The position numbers were made by a program, and so were the translations under genes. The notes below the pieces were generated by a model. That model saw only the letters and a program-made list of their open reading frames with translations. It was not told the origin of the DNA and did not search any database. From Nostoc sp. JL34 (GTDB lineage Bacteria > Cyanobacteriota > Cyanobacteriia > Cyanobacteriales > Nostocaceae), in the NCBI RefSeq assembly GCF_017114945.1, contig NZ_JABXKQ010000009.1:1-33223 (forward strand): DNA of 33,223 nucleotides, in the 5' to 3' direction. Below, piece after piece: positions 7,592 through 14,247 of the stretch. Each line of letters opens with the position of its first letter. Position 1 is the stretch's first letter.

Positions 7592-7999
7592 ATTTTGCTA
7601 GAAAATTAATTATCTAAGGGAATAACAATTATACATAATTTCAGTTTGGATACTTTACTCCTACTTACACCTATTTTAGCAAGTAGAACGAGGTGAAAAA
7701 ACCAAACTGTGTAAAGATAAGTAAATACGTGTAATGTGTATACCAAAGGAATGCGGAACTATTAAAAACTTTGAAAGCTATGCAGGACAAGTGTTTTCAG
7801 ACCATCTTGCATATTTTTACACATATCTCGGCTCAATACCATAATGAGGTATATGGTCAACTTACACTAACAAGCTACAAAGCGAGAAATGGAGATTCCG
7901 CCAAAATTCCTGAACTAACGCATTAATAAATCTTATCGTAACTTTTCCAGTGCAAGGAATGGTAAACAGCAGGTGTTATGAAGGGAAACATTGCAACTG
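7592..7999. other. 408-bp intergenic region with right direct repeat
   Basis: AT-rich DNA upstream of the TIR-Hsp70-like gene. It contains several GTGTAA-type words (7696-7735: TGTGTAAAG, CGTGTAATG, TGTGTATAC), the right 39-bp direct repeat, and 160 bases with no convincing ORF. The promoter of the minus-strand gene must lie in 7592-7700, but no clear -35/-10 pair was assigned. Confidence 0.5.
7800..7838. repeat. Right 39-bp direct repeat
   Basis: Same sequence and orientation as 5091-5129 with two changes (TA for GG at the thirteenth and fourteenth bases). Read on the minus strand it contains ATTGAGCCGAGATATGTGTAA, which resembles the motif near 11198-11220. Confidence 0.85.
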
Positions 8000-8461
8000 C
8001 TAGAGGATGATAAATCTTGCAATAATTACAGTAAGTACCAATGTCAGATAAAACGGATATACGGAAAACGAGAGACTAGAAGAAAATAACAAATTGACCA
8101 CATTCATTCCTTTCGGCGGCTTCAAGACGAAGAGTTTATCTGTTGCAACTTCGCCAGAATGTAGCTCTTTTACAAAATTGTTGTATATCTCACGAAAGTT
8201 TCTCTCTTGACCTAAGTAGTAACAATCCAGCAGAAAGAAAAGTACTATTGGTATCAGAGCTATCAAAGCGTAATTTGGCTTGTTCTTGTCTGCAATCACC
8301 ACCAGAATCGCTGAGACTAAAGAGACGCACCAAGTTTTGCAGTTGGCACTGTTAGTTGCCATACGCATGATAATTCCCTGCAAAATGTTCAGGTAACTTT
8401 GCACGGCGTTGGAATCCGGCGTTACCTTACTTGGTTGTGACTGCTGACCAGAGTTACTCAC
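8000..8461 (-). CDS. RipA/SLATT-like small membrane protein, putative pore-type effector
   Basis: A 153-residue protein with GTG start, immediately after the TAA of the upstream TIR-like fragment (TAAGTG), so translation is coupled. Residues 17-43 are helical (VQSYLNILQGIIMRMATNSA), followed by two membrane spans (about 44-58 and 62-81) separated by DKNKPNY. A soluble helix (ERNFREIYNNFVKELHSGE) and a C-terminal span (131-153) complete it. This pattern recalls the RipA-family octameric membrane proteins and SLATT domains. In conflict systems these are predicted to permeabilise the membrane on a nucleotide-derived signal. Pairing with an MTH538-type TIR fits that model. Since the TIR partner is truncated, this protein may be orphaned. 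Confidence 0.6.
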   Translation of the reverse strand: MSNSGQQSQPSKVTPDSNAVQSYLNILQGIIMRMATNSANCKTWCVSLVSAILVVIADKNKPNYALIALIPIVLFFLLDCYYLGQERNFREIYNNFVKELHSGEVATDKLFVLKPPKGMNVVNLLFSSSLSFSVYPFYLTLVLTVIIARFIIL

Positions 8462-8713
8462 TTATCTTCCAATTGCTATTGCTGCACTTTCAATCCACTT
8501 ACTAAAGTTATTGTACCCGTCATCGCGTACCCAGTTGTAAGTAGGATAAATTTGGGAAAGAAGTACGTTTTGACCATTGAGTATAGTAGAAAAATTGTCA
8601 AACGGATTTCCCCCATAAAAATCAGTGTGCCCGTTAATGCTACGAATGTTGTGTATGTAAATACCTATCATTCTGTGACCCCGTTCATAACTTTCCTGTA
8701 TTTCATAGTTCAC
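8462..8713 (-). pseudogene. 5'-truncated MTH538/ThsB-type TIR-like protein (C-terminal half)
   Basis: Only about 83 codons remain. They start at NYEIQESYERGHRMIGIYI, contain HNIRS, NPFDNF and TYNWVRDDGY, and end FSKWIESAAIAIGR. This matches the second half of the MTH538 (DUF1863) TIR-like fold used by Thoeris ThsB-type signal producers. The family's N-terminal strand and the first half of the active site are missing. The apparent GTG start (8713) lies inside the end of a transposase fragment, so it is probably not a native start. The downstream RipA-like gene is translationally coupled. I infer a former two-gene TIR plus membrane effector system, inactivated by insertion and deletion. Confidence 0.65.
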
Positions 8714-9369
8714 CCAAAGTCGTGTGCTTGTTTCAATTGAATTGCACTGACTGGTGTGCCACTTAATACCTCATACAACACATACACCAAAGTCCCATGC
8801 CCCTCTGGCTGTAAGGCATCAATTGCCCAAATCAAACCGCCATGTTCATCGGCTGTGGCAGCTAATTTCGAGTGCGTATGTGCAATCGTTCCACCCAACA
8901 GTGCCAGAAATTGACGGTATAGCTTGCCTACGTTCCGCTCATTAATTTCGATCCCACGCTGGTTTAACTTTTCTTGGATCTCAATTAACTGTTGATGTTC
9001 ATGTTCATGTTGCCAACCTATGAATGCCAGCACATCTAAACCATAAGTACTACTAGGCAAGCTATACTTTAATACGCCACTTGCGTAGTAGTGTTTATTA
9101 AAGTGCGTACAGAGCCGATTCTTACATTCTTTGCTTTTACCTGCTACAAACACTGCTCCACTCATGGTTTGAACGGTTTTACGCATGTGCCAGGCTCTGC
9201 GGTTAACTAAATTATTGTCACAATGGATATACTTATCTAACTCACATTCCACAATTATACGTTGGGCATCAGGAAAACTTCGTTGTGGGCGATGACGTGG
9301 CTTCTTTACTATCACGCTTCTTTTGCTGCTGGTAGATTCCTTTTTCAGCTTACCTGCTTTACATACCGA
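8710..9369 (-). pseudogene. Transposase fragment (N-terminal half to first catalytic Asp)
   Basis: An open frame of about 219 codons without a good start; a GTG at 9315 is possible. It carries a lysine/arginine-rich N-terminus (SVCKAGKLKKESTSSKRS) and a Cys/His-containing segment (ECKNRLCTHFNKHYY). Further on are GIEINERNVGKLYRQFLALL and LIWAIDALQPEGHGTLVYVL, which has the look of the first Asp strand of a DDE transposase. It stops 18 residues after EVLSGTP, so most of the catalytic domain is absent. Its 3' end abuts the TIR-like fragment and its 5' end abuts another TIR remnant in the same frame. IS family not assigned. Confidence 0.5.
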
Positions 9370-9600
9370 TTAGACAGCTAGGGGTATTAGCTTCATTTCA
9401 TGCCTAGTACTCGGAACATGATCCAGCGCGAAAGTATCTAGGTAGACGTTGTTGGGCTGCGTGTAACCTTTCCTCTGCATGATCTCGCGCTGCAACCACT
9501 GCGCGAACATCGCACCCCCATCAGCCGCTCCAAAACTTAGAACAATGTGTGTTGTACCATATTTACTTACAATCTGTTTAATTGTGTCTTCTTTAGTCAT
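9370..9600 (-). pseudogene. TIR-like N-terminal fragment
   Basis: Seventy-six residues from ATG 9600. They show a beta strand with catalytic-fold character (THIVLSFGAADGGAMFAQWL) and then NNVYLDTFALDHVPSTRHE, a layout like the start of a bacterial TIR domain (strand A, helix A, strand B with V-Y-L-D). A stop follows at LIPLAV where the transposase fragment begins, so the rest of the gene was lost. It could instead be a short intact protein of unknown type. It runs divergently from the TIR/GIY-YIG-like gene at 9778. Confidence 0.4.
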
Positions 9601-9777
9601 GAGTTTACTTTAAATAACTTGTGAACTTTAACACAATTTTTTCTGTAACTTTATTTATAAATTTAAGAATCAAACTTATATGATTTTAACAAAAACATAT
9701 ATCTAAAATTCTTATATAAAGATGATTATAAGCAGGTATATAAATAATTAAATTGTAGAGTTAAGACTTAGCTAATT

Positions 9778-10632
9778 ATGATGAAATTATATGAATACGA
9801 CTTTGCGTTCTCTTTTGCTGGTGAAGACCGAGAGTACGTTGAAGCAGTTGCAAAGACCCTCAAAAGTTTTAATATTAAAGTTTTCTATGATGTATTTGAG
9901 CAGGTTAATCTTTGGGGTAAGGACTTGTACATCCACTTGGATGAAGTTTACCGTAACAAAGCACGTTTTTGCGTTATATTCATTTCGGAAAATTATCGAA
10001 GGAAGAATTGGACTAATCATGAGCGGGAGAGCGCTCAGGCTCGTGCATTTCAGAAAAATGAAGAGTATATTCTTCCTGCCCGATTTGATAGTACAGAAAT
10101 TCCAGGTGTTCGTTCAACAGTAGGTTATATCAATCTACTAGAATTAACACCACAACAATTTGCTCAGATTCTCATAGAGAAGCTTAAAATTGCTCATTCA
10201 GATGCTTTAGACGTTCCTAAATCTATTCCGAAAGCTAGCCGAGCAAAAGGTGCTGTGAAAGTATCTGATGTCAACAAACCGAAACCTCATCAAATGACTA
10301 TTGTCCAGCAAGGTGGTGCATTAGATAGTTCTAAAGATTCAAGACCTAAAACAAAAACTGTAAATCTCACTCTTGAGGGAATTAGTCAGTTATTTAACGA
10401 TAAACCTGTAGTCTATAAAATTTTAACTGAAGGAGGGAAAAACAATTATACAGGGGTAGCAAAGAAGGGAAAAGTTTACACGACTATTCAAAAGCATCTA
10501 CAAAGTGGAAAAAATTATGTACCTGGGTGCAAAGTTCAAATTGAGCGGATGAGTAGTATCCAGGAAGCTCAACAGAAAGCGAAAAGAATTATAAAAAGAA
10601 GTCGTCCTAAGTATAACAAGCCAATCAAATAA
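9778..10632 (+). CDS. TIR domain fused to a GIY-YIG-like domain
   Basis: A 284-residue protein (ATG 9778 or the adjacent ATG 9781). Residues 6-135 are a TIR domain: YDFAFSFAGEDREYVEAVAK, VFYDVFEQVNLWGKDL, FCVIFISENYRRKNWTNHER, with Glu82/Glu84 as candidate catalytic acids. Residues 140-200 form a charged linker. Residues 209-281 resemble a GIY-YIG nuclease fold: PVVYKIL...NNYTGVAKKG, IQKHL, AKRIIKRSRPKYNKP. The first motif is VYK/YTG rather than GIY/YIG. The usual Arg before the H-L helix is Thr, and the expected Glu is not evident. The second domain is therefore probably a degenerate, nucleic-acid-binding module. I infer an immunity sensor/NADase. About 180 AT-rich bases lie upstream. Confidence 0.7.
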   Translation: MMKLYEYDFAFSFAGEDREYVEAVAKTLKSFNIKVFYDVFEQVNLWGKDLYIHLDEVYRNKARFCVIFISENYRRKNWTNHERESAQARAFQKNEEYILPARFDSTEIPGVRSTVGYINLLELTPQQFAQILIEKLKIAHSDALDVPKSIPKASRAKGAVKVSDVNKPKPHQMTIVQQGGALDSSKDSRPKTKTVNLTLEGISQLFNDKPVVYKILTEGGKNNYTGVAKKGKVYTTIQKHLQSGKNYVPGCKVQIERMSSIQEAQQKAKRIIKRSRPKYNKPIK

Positions 10633-10715
10633 TTATCAGCAATTCCAAATTCAAATTTTGACAACGGGTACAGTCTAGCTTGAGGATAAAGGAGTATTTC
10701 TTCAAAGGCATCAAG

Positions 10716-10898
10716 ATGGAGCCAATGACACTGAGTTTTGGAGTAATGCTGGGGTTTCTTCAACGAGCGATCGCTAAATCAACTACATTGCCTTTAAGCG
10801 CAAAGTCTTGGAAATCTTTTAAAAAACCGCTTGCTCGTCTTCTTGCTCTTACCATATTTTTTGTTGGTACTATCTGGAAGTTTGTTGTATTTTTGTAA
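10716..10898 (+). CDS. Small protein with C-terminal membrane helix, hypothetical
   Basis: Sixty residues from ATG 10716 (MEPMTLSFGVMLGFLQRAI...), ending in a hydrophobic stretch (LLALTIFFVGTIWKFVVFL). A HIP1 octamer lies in the coding region. No homologue recognised. The plausible SD (AAAGGAG) is too far upstream (about 27 bases) for this ATG, but would serve a longer form starting near 10698. It could be a real small membrane protein accompanying the TIR gene or a chance ORF. Confidence 0.3.
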   Translation: MEPMTLSFGVMLGFLQRAIAKSTTLPLSAKSWKSFKKPLARLLALTIFFVGTIWKFVVFL

Positions 10899-11136
10899 AA
10901 ATGGCATCACGTGCCGGAGTATATAAAACTGATTGTGGTAAATATTGGTATCTTACCAGCCGAAGATCCATGTATTTGATAAAGTTATATTTTGCATAGA
11001 AAAGTGGCAGAATGCAGTTATACAATGGCATCTGCTGCTAGTACATGAGCATCAATGTAAGTGAATTGACTATTAATTGAGAAAATCTCTAGTTAGCTTA
11101 TTATTTAGGCTTATAGATTCATGCAGCATTACACAT

Positions 11137-11342
11137 TTGAGCCATTACGTGTAATTAGTGCCTATATATATTGATCTAACGCGATCGCTTTTTTGGCATT
11201 GAGCCGACAACCGTGTAATTTGGGTTTCTTGAGAGAATGTACTCTACTAATAACAAACAAGCCTGTCTTGAGATCACAACAGACATTAGATAAGCTTGTA
11301 ATTAATTTAGCTTTAGATTACTGAGACGCAAAGACCGTGTAA
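11137..11342 (+). repeat. Three degenerate GAGcC...CGTGTAA repeats
   Basis: TTGAGCCATTACGTGTAATT at 11137-11156, a variant beginning ATTGAGCCGAC and ending CGTGTAATT at 11198-11220, and CTGAGACGC...ACCGTGTAA at 11321-11342. All share GAG, a short variable spacer and CGTGTAA in one orientation. The inverse of the second resembles the inner part of the 39-bp repeats at 5091 and 7800. Confidence 0.45.
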
Positions 11343-11360
11343 AAGTGGTCAATTGATAGC

Positions 11361-11502
11361 TACAAATGTATTTTTGTAATTAATTACATTTGTATTAATA
11401 CTCTTTTGTGCATTTGTAAATTTGTAATTTAGGGATTAAGCTTGGTATTGTTAATTTCTGGAATTTGTCATAACCTAATGAATTACATTTTTACAAAAAC
11501 AC
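11361..11502. promoter_or_regulatory. ATTACA/TGTAAT repeat cluster, candidate par operator or centromere
   Basis: Contains the perfect palindrome TGTAATTAATTACA (11375-11388) plus ATTTGTAAATTTGTAAT (around 11412-11428) and AATTACATTTTTACA (around 11481-11495). The same words recur just after the parA-rhh operon. RHH partition proteins bind arrays of short boxes both as operator and as centromere, so this is the likely target of the protein at 12144. Confidence 0.55.
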
Positions 11503-11506
11503 ATTT

Positions 11507-12157
11507 ATGAAAATTGCAGTTTTGAACCAGAAGGGGGGCAGTGGTAAAACCACAGTATCTATCCATTTGGCTCATGCTTTTTCTATGAGAGGGTATCGAG
11601 TATTACTTGTTGATACTGACCCTCAAGGCTCAACCCGTGACTGGGCAGCAGCACGTAATGGTGAGGCTCCATTTAGCGTTATTGGTTTGGATCGCCCTAT
11701 CTTGCATAAAGAATTGCCCAAACTAGCGCAGGGGTATGATTTTGTTTTCATTGATGGTGCGCCAAGAGTTTCTGACTTAACCAGATCAGCAATCATGGCA
11801 GTGGATTTTGTGCTGGTTCCTGTACAACCATCTCCTTTGGATGTGTGGGCGGTGCATGAGGTAGTAGAACTAGTACAAGAGGCCACTATATATAAGCCAG
11901 ACCTAACAGCAGCATTTCTAATCAACAGAAAGATAGTGAACACTGCTCTTGGGCGAGAGGTAACTGAAGTTTTAGGAGAATACCCCTTTCCAGTGTTAAA
12001 AGCACAGATAAGTCAAAGGGTAGCATTTGCTGAGTGTTTGAACATTGGGAGTACTGTTTTGGAGGCTGCCCCGAAAAGTGCTGCCAGTGATGAAGTACGA
12101 GCTGTTGTTGAGGAAATATTAGAAGCAAGAGAGGAAACGAATCATGGCAGAAGTTAA
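11507..12157 (+). CDS. parA: ParA-family partition ATPase
   Basis: A 216-residue protein. It has the deviant Walker A of ParA/MinD proteins, KGGSGKTT (residues 9-16), then Walker A'/switch LVDTDPQGSTRDW (34-46) and Walker B VFIDGAP. The short length and the lack of an N-terminal HTH place it with type Ib plasmid ParAs, which rely on an RHH-type partner. It should bind nucleoid DNA when ATP-loaded and move plasmid copies via the partner protein. The gene overlaps the next by 14 bases, so they form one operon. The ATTACA repeats on both sides are the proposed binding sites. Confidence 0.92.
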   Translation: MKIAVLNQKGGSGKTTVSIHLAHAFSMRGYRVLLVDTDPQGSTRDWAAARNGEAPFSVIGLDRPILHKELPKLAQGYDFVFIDGAPRVSDLTRSAIMAVDFVLVPVQPSPLDVWAVHEVVELVQEATIYKPDLTAAFLINRKIVNTALGREVTEVLGEYPFPVLKAQISQRVAFAECLNIGSTVLEAAPKSAASDEVRAVVEEILEAREETNHGRS

Positions 12158-12419
12158 AAAATCACAAAAACTAAGCTTGAGGCCAGGTGTTCAGAAAACG
12201 CCTGTAAAAGATGAAGCAGCAGCGTGGGTGGAAAGTCGTAATGGTGCTGAAACGCCTAGTACTACAGGGACAGAAGAAGTTAACAACGGCAAAAGCAAGC
12301 GAGTTACTTTTGAAGTTACAGAGGCACAGCACCAGGAGATTAAAATCCGTGCTACCAAAAAAGGTATGACCATTAAGGAATATATGATTGCTCTAGTTGA
12401 GGAGGAGCTAAAAAGCTAA
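12144..12419 (+). CDS. RHH partition partner (ParG/ParB-like centromere-binding protein)
   Basis: A 91-residue protein with a flexible, basic N-terminal half (MAEVKKSQKLSLRPG...). The C-terminal RHH fold spans about 50-91: KRVTFEVTEAQHQEIKIRA, TKKGMTIKEYMIALVEEEL. This is the architecture of type Ib partition adaptors, in which the tail stimulates ParA and the RHH dimer binds centromere boxes and autorepresses the operon. It overlaps parA by 14 bases. The centromere candidates are the ATTACA arrays at 11361-11502 and 12420-12475. Confidence 0.82.
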   Translation: MAEVKKSQKLSLRPGVQKTPVKDEAAAWVESRNGAETPSTTGTEEVNNGKSKRVTFEVTEAQHQEIKIRATKKGMTIKEYMIALVEEELKS

Positions 12420-12475
12420 TGTAATAAAGTAATTTATTACATTTGTATTTAATTACATTATTACATTATTACAAC
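12420..12475. repeat. Downstream ATTACA repeat array, candidate centromere
   Basis: TGTAATAAA (12420-12428) and TTTATTACA (12433-12441) form a perfect inverted repeat starting one base after the RHH stop. A period-8 array of ATTACATT follows (12452-12459, 12460-12467, then ATTACAAC 12468-12475). The same box occurs upstream of parA. The hairpin could double as a terminator. Confidence 0.6.
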
Positions 12476-12521
12476 TGTTTGGAGATTTCAGATGCAGTTG
12501 GCTCTCGTTGGGGTTTGAGTT

Positions 12522-13538
12522 ATGAGTGATTTAACGGTTAATGATGGTTCATATCAGCAGTTGTTAGATCGCATTGGTGAGTGTTTGGCGTTGGGGCGAC
12601 AACGGGCTTTTGAGCAGGTTAATTCAGTTTTAGTGGAAACTTACTGGCAGATTGGGCGTTATATTGTCGAGTTTGAGCAAGCGGGCAAGGAACGGGCAGA
12701 ATATGGCAGTAAGTTGTTACAGGTGCTTTCACGAGATTTGAAAGCGGCGTATGGTAAGGGGTTTAGCCGTTCTAATTTGCAGTATATGCGTCTGTTTTAT
12801 TTGAACTATGAGAATTGCCAAACACTGTCTGGCAAATTGAGTTGGTCGCACTATACGGAGCTTTTAGCTATTTCCGATGATTTGGCGCGGTCATTTTATG
12901 AGCAGCAGTGCATCCAAGATCGTTGGAGTGTGCGGGAGTTGAAACGCCAGAAGGATTCGGCTTTGTTTGAGCGGGTGGCGTTGAGTAAGGATCGGGCAGA
13001 GATTTTGGCACTGGCTAAGGATGGGCAACGGATCGAGTCGGCGCGGGATGTGGTCAAAGATCCTTATGTGTTCGAGTTTTTGGATTTACCAGACCGCAAT
13101 TATCGTGAGAGTGAGTTAGAAAATCGTTTAATTGCTGAGTTGGAGAAGTTTCTACTTGAGTTGGGCAAGGGGTTTGCATTTATTGGGCAGCAATACCGAA
13201 TTACGTTAAACAACACGCATTTTTTTGTGGATTTGGTGTTTTATCATCGCATTCTCAAGTGTTTTGTCTTAATCGATCTGAAGACGCAAGCGGTGAGTCA
13301 TCAGGATATTGGACAGATGAATATGTATCTAAATTATTTTCGCGCTGAGGAGAATATGAAGGATGACAACGAGCCGATAGGGATTGTGTTGGCGCGAGAT
13401 AAGGATGAGATTTTGGTTGAGTATGCAACGGGTGGTATTTCTAATCAGCTTTTTGTGTCAAGATATCAACTTTATTTGCCAGATCCGGAGGTTTTAAAGC
13501 AGGAGTTAAGGCGGCTTTTGGAGGTAAATGATGGCTGA
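12522..13538 (+). CDS. YhcG-family (DUF1016) PD-(D/E)XK nuclease
   Basis: A 338-residue protein. The N-terminal DUF1016 helical domain spans about 10-150: RQRAFEQVNSVLVETYWQIG, GKGFSRSNLQYMRLFY, LSWSHYTELLAI. The YhcG C-terminal nuclease domain spans about 170-330. The core FFVDLVFYHRILKCFVLIDLK gives Asp237 and Asp252-x-Lys254 of a PD-(D/E)XK site, with Glu200 as a further candidate acid. These proteins are mobile, often sit near restriction or defence genes, and are thought to cut DNA; the target is unknown. The length is typical and no frameshift is seen. It ends just before a strong bidirectional terminator. Its higher G+C contrasts with the TIR genes. Confidence 0.85.
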   Translation: MSDLTVNDGSYQQLLDRIGECLALGRQRAFEQVNSVLVETYWQIGRYIVEFEQAGKERAEYGSKLLQVLSRDLKAAYGKGFSRSNLQYMRLFYLNYENCQTLSGKLSWSHYTELLAISDDLARSFYEQQCIQDRWSVRELKRQKDSALFERVALSKDRAEILALAKDGQRIESARDVVKDPYVFEFLDLPDRNYRESELENRLIAELEKFLLELGKGFAFIGQQYRITLNNTHFFVDLVFYHRILKCFVLIDLKTQAVSHQDIGQMNMYLNYFRAEENMKDDNEPIGIVLARDKDEILVEYATGGISNQLFVSRYQLYLPDPEVLKQELRRLLEVNDG

Positions 13539-13694
13539 TGTTCCCTGCCCCCTCTCAAGAGATGTCGTCTAACTATTAAATCCCGACATAAAGCGCGATC
13601 GCACCTCGGTTCTGTGAGAGATAAATTGTTAACAGGTTTTCAGTTCTCTTAGAAACCGAGGCGTAAATATAACATAGGGAAGTCAAGGATATCG

Positions 13695-13735
13695 CTCTTT
13701 TCAGTCCTGTGCAATTCCCACAGGACTGAAAAGAG
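13695..13735. terminator. Strong bidirectional terminator
   Basis: A perfect 17-base stem: CTCTTTTCAGTCCTGTG at 13695-13711 and its complement at 13719-13735, with a 7-base loop. It lies between the convergent nuclease gene (plus) and the small membrane-protein gene (minus). A-rich and T-rich stem bases give short T-runs on both strands. A second, imperfect inverted repeat (CCTCGGTT near 13605, AACCGAGG near 13660) lies beside it. Confidence 0.7.
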
Positions 13736-13747
13736 TGATTGCTACAC

Positions 13748-14092
13748 TTAATCTTCATCCTTTAGTTCGGGTAAAATCTTGTCGAGCCTGTCGTTAGCGT
13801 CTTTGGCAAGCTGAATACATCGCACACTTGCAGCCATTCCACCAGCGGCGGTAACGGTTCCTTCTGAAACTTTACCTGATAGCATAAGTCCACCTCCTAC
13901 AACGCTAATACAGGCAGATAATGCAGTTGCAATTAGTGCGAGATTAAAACTGCAACGGGCTTGGCGCAAGCGTTCTTGAGTAATGCTAAATTCTATTTCT
14001 GAATTGGGGTTATGCATTTTGGTGGCAGGTTGCATTTGAACTGGGGTTGTTTGAGTGGTCTGGTTTTTTTCGGTCAGAGGTATGTTGCTCAT
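13748..14092 (-). CDS. TRADD-N-associated two-helix membrane protein (cyanobacterial type)
   Basis: 114 residues from ATG 14092. An in-frame start at 14215 would add 41 residues with no family character, so it is rejected. After a polar N-terminus, EFSITQERLRQARCSFNLAL leads into a first membrane helix (about 48-72). A second Gly/Ala-rich helix (78-97) and the conserved-looking RCIQLAKDANDRLDK follow. I recognise this as the membrane domain that in cyanobacteria accompanies TRADD-N death-fold proteins, described in computational work on bacterial apoptosis-like immunity. No TRADD-N domain is fused here. It is divergent from the NACHT gene (155-base gap), which suggests an effector-regulator pair. 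Confidence 0.65.
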   Translation of the reverse strand: MSNIPLTEKNQTTQTTPVQMQPATKMHNPNSEIEFSITQERLRQARCSFNLALIATALSACISVVGGGLMLSGKVSEGTVTAAGGMAASVRCIQLAKDANDRLDKILPELKDED

Positions 14093-14247
14093 AGTACATA
14101 TGCAGTACGTGATGTTCACTCTTCCATCATCACCCAAAAATACTGAAACCCTGATTGTACAATGGTTTTGTTGTGATTTTATTTTGATTGTCCTATGCTT
14201 AACCTTTGATTGCATAGATAATCGAGCCTAAAATCTCTAGCGAAAGC

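Larger units (their letters stand above)
10899..11506. other. 608-bp region upstream of parA: repeats and probable partition/control sites
   Basis: No convincing gene. Bases 10899-11110 show nothing recognisable. Three related GTGTAA-containing repeats lie at 11137-11342, and a dense cluster of TGTAAT/ATTACA words lies at 11361-11502. The layout (iteron-like repeats then parA-rhh) is what is expected of a plasmid partition or replication control region. Confidence 0.5.

Noticed and set aside
13748..14215. Longer 155-residue form of the TRADD-N-associated membrane protein
   Set aside because: The extra 41 residues lack family character; the ATG at 14092 starts a typical polar N-terminus.
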